Positions 6,801 to 8,432 of a DNA stretch of 8,432 bases are shown in pieces. A model generated the notes under the pieces. It saw only the letters and a program-made list of their open reading frames with translations, was not told the origin of the DNA and did not search any database. Source of the stretch: Actinomycetota bacterium (GTDB taxonomy: Bacteria; Actinomycetota; Acidimicrobiia; Acidimicrobiales; Ilumatobacteraceae). The position numbers and the translations under genes are program-made. The stretch covers positions 1 to 8,432 of the forward strand of contig RFNE01000257.1 of NCBI GenBank assembly GCA_009927375.1. Direction: 5' to 3'. Position 1 is the first letter of the stretch; each line of letters starts with the position of its first letter.

Positions 6801-7709
6801 GTGACGCAGCGCACCACCACGTCGATCGAAATCACGGTGCCGAGAGCTCATCACCGATCGACATTCCGGTCACTCCAGTTGGGCTCCTACGACCCCACGA
6901 TTCGCGTCGGCGAACGCGGTCTGATCGCCGTCCGATACGACTCCATCGTCGAGGTCCACTGGGAAACGTTTCAAGGAACGACCACGTACCGCGCAACCCT
7001 CACAGGAGACTCCCGGAACCCCCTCCATGTGCTCGAGGGGTTGGTCGGGAGGCACGCGATTCGACCCACCAAGGCTTCTGACCATCCGTCCGTGACACGC
7101 TCGATCAGTCGCCATCGCCACCTGCGAATCGCCGCCTCAGGTCTGCCATTCATCGAATCGGTCAAAGCCGTCATCGGACAGAGAATCACGGCACATGATG
7201 CTGCACTCCAATGGTCGAGGCTCGTCCGCGCCACCTCGCAACCGGTGCCTGCCTACGAACCGTTCGGGCTCTATGAACTGCCCGATCCGCGCATTCTTGT
7301 AGGCCTCGGCGTTTCCTCATTCCACCGAATGGGCATTGAAGAGCGTCGAGCACGAACGATCCGTCAACTAGCCGACCTTGCCGCACGCGGACATTTCGAC
7401 GACATCACCTCATCGACAAAGCTCCTCGTTCGAACCGAGGCCGTATCAGGCTTTGGGCCGTGGTCACGAGCGGTTGCGGTAGGAAACGCATTTGGCGATC
7501 CCGACGCACTTCCCATTGGAGACTTCCACCACAAGAACACCGTGTCGTGGGCGCTCACCAACCGACCACGTGGAACCGACGAGGAGATGACTGCTCTCCT
7601 TGAACCCTACGCAGGATGGCGGTGGTGGGTGACGAGATGTCTCAGCATGGAACACCGTGCGCCGCGCTTCGACCACCGTCGACGCAATCTGGACATCAGG
7701 GTGATGTGA
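6801..7709 (+). CDS. AlkA-like DNA-3-methyladenine glycosylase (HhH-GPD superfamily)
   Basis: Base-excision repair glycosylase of the AlkA type, 302 residues, predicted to remove alkylated purines from DNA. The N-terminal about 105 residues form the AlkA-like beta domain (LQLGSYDPTIRV). Then come FIESVKAVIGQRITAHDAA (first helices of the HhH-GPD core), the hairpin VSGFGPWSRAVAV at about 215-227 (Gly217, Gly219), and ALPIGDFHHKN, where Asp241 aligns with the catalytic Asp of E. coli AlkA (LPDDYLIK). The segment RGTDEEMTALLEPYAGWRWWVTR corresponds to the final AlkA helices, including the W-R-x-Y/W element. The chain is intact. The start is GTG 6801, with a weak upstream GACACT hexamer and no Shine-Dalgarno. 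The 3' end overlaps that of aroA by 14 bp. Substrate range is unknown. Confidence 0.87.
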   Translation: MTQRTTTSIEITVPRAHHRSTFRSLQLGSYDPTIRVGERGLIAVRYDSIVEVHWETFQGTTTYRATLTGDSRNPLHVLEGLVGRHAIRPTKASDHPSVTRSISRHRHLRIAASGLPFIESVKAVIGQRITAHDAALQWSRLVRATSQPVPAYEPFGLYELPDPRILVGLGVSSFHRMGIEERRARTIRQLADLAARGHFDDITSSTKLLVRTEAVSGFGPWSRAVAVGNAFGDPDALPIGDFHHKNTVSWALTNRPRGTDEEMTALLEPYAGWRWWVTRCLSMEHRAPRFDHRRRNLDIRVM

Positions 7710-8432
7710 CGATTCCCATGTCGTTCCAGAAGTTCGGCCAACTCTTCGACACCACCGATGGATCGTCGAGGATGATCCCGTCCACCACCGTTCCGAGAAT
7801 GCCAAAAGCCATGGCGAGTCGATGGTCGTGATGAGTCGCAACCGAACCACCGTGGAGTGCTCCCCCTTCGATCTCGAGCCCATCGCTCGTCGTGCGCACA
7901 CTCGCACCGAGCCGTGACAATTCACGAGCAAGATCCCCGATGCGGTCGCTTTCCTTGTTGCGCACAAACCCCACACCCGAAATTCTGGTGGTGCCCTTGA
8001 GTTGCGTAGCGACGACCGCCCATGTCGGAACGAGGTCAGAACACTCACGCATGTTGACATCGAATGCCGTGAGACGAGAGCTGGGATCCCGACTGACAAC
8101 CACGTCATCTTGGTCGAATCGAACCGTGCAACCAGACTCTTCAAGCAAGGTGACAATCCGGTAATCACCCTGATCCGACGACGAACGCAAACCTCGAATG
8201 CGGACCGATCCACCGTGCAATGCGACCATCGCGAGTGGATACGAGGCGGATGACGCGTCCGGTGGCACTCGGTAATCTGCGGCCGAATAGACGCCTTCTG
8301 AAACCTGAATCGACTTCTCTGACACCACGGGCGCACATCCAAAGTGCGCATCACCGCGGCAGTGAGACGGAGGTACGACGTGGACACGGCATCCCCCGGG
8401 ATGTCGATCGTCAATCCGTTTCTGAGATAGGG
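7696..8432 (-). CDS. aroA: 3-phosphoshikimate 1-carboxyvinyltransferase (EPSP synthase), C-terminal part, one single-base deletion
   Basis: AroA transfers enolpyruvate from PEP to shikimate-3-phosphate in aromatic amino acid synthesis. About 245 C-terminal residues are present; the N-terminal part lies beyond the right edge. Visible motifs: GDAVSTSYLRLTAAVMRTL (matching the E. coli GDLVSKPYIDITLNLMKTF region), DASSASYPLA, the catalytic-Asp region ECSDLVPTWAVVA, RNKESDR, HHDHRLAMAFG and KSWPNFW. Between MRTL and the following CAPVVSEKS the frame changes: one G is missing at 8339-8340 (CCC to CC on the plus strand), so segments are 8432 to about 8340 and 8340 to 7696. All functional residues in this half are retained. 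It is convergent with, and overlaps by 14 bp, the glycosylase gene; no terminator is visible. Confidence 0.92.
   Translation of the reverse strand, partial: LSQKRIDDRHPGGCRVHVVPPSHCRGDAHFGCAPVVSEKSIQVSEGVYSAADYRVPPDASSASYPLAMVALHGGSVRIRGLRSSSDQGDYRIVTLLEESGCTVRFDQDDVVVSRDPSSRLTAFDVNMRECSDLVPTWAVVATQLKGTTRISGVGFVRNKESDRIGDLARELSRLGASVRTTSDGLEIEGGALHGGSVATHHDHRLAMAFGILGTVVDGIILDDPSVVSKSWPNFWNDMGIVTSP

Noticed and set aside
7464..8414. A 316-codon minus-strand open frame through aroA into the glycosylase
   Set aside because: Only its first about 25 residues are real AroA sequence; after the missing G at 8339-8340 it is an out-of-frame shadow.
1..8432. Mobile element, CRISPR array, tRNA/rRNA or defence island
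   Set aside because: No transposase, integrase, regularly spaced repeats, tRNA-like clover or defence-type domains were found; the genes are ordinary chromosomal ones packed with little space between them.

Overview
The window looks like chromosomal housekeeping DNA from a high-GC actinobacterium, most likely a compact, free-living member of Acidimicrobiia. This placement rests on protein style (Der, IspH, an acyl-CoA dehydrogenase, an acyl-CoA synthetase and a Gpt-like phosphoribosyltransferase that read like actinobacterial versions), on frequent GTG starts, and on three genes that have a -10-like hexamer 6-7 nt before the start codon and no Shine-Dalgarno (leaderless style). It is inference from recollection of families, not from a search.

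Layout from left to right. The 5' part of der (ribosome-assembly GTPase) runs leftward off the edge. It is divergent from ispH (last step of the MEP isoprenoid pathway), and the 76-bp gap between them carries an 11-bp inverted repeat that places a TAGAAT hexamer in front of each gene. ispH meets an acyl-CoA dehydrogenase gene tail to tail, with both stop codons sharing a CTAG. The dehydrogenase is preceded on the minus strand by a SirB1/transglutaminase-like gene. Divergent from that pair is a plus-strand pair: an acyl-CoA synthetase and a glycerophosphodiester phosphodiesterase 6 bp apart. The latter ends directly against a phosphoribosyltransferase gene on the minus strand, which follows a small Cys-rich DUF5522-type gene. 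Divergent from DUF5522 is an AlkA-like DNA glycosylase, whose 3' end overlaps the 3' end of aroA (EPSP synthase). aroA enters from the right edge.

The acyl-CoA synthetase, acyl-CoA dehydrogenase and phosphodiesterase form a loose lipid-handling block (fatty-acid activation, beta-oxidation, phospholipid head-group recycling). The other genes are separate housekeeping functions. Gaps are very short: no stretch over 100 bases lacks a gene, and all three convergent gene pairs touch or overlap.

The most striking property is that three conserved genes are broken by single missing bases: ispH three times, the phosphoribosyltransferase once and aroA once. All five are -1 changes and most lie in short G or C runs. 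Protein similarity resumes exactly in the next frame each time, with all key residues kept. That pattern points to uncorrected sequencing or assembly deletions rather than gene decay. I see no mobile element, CRISPR array, RNA gene or clear terminator, and no convincing new multi-gene system.
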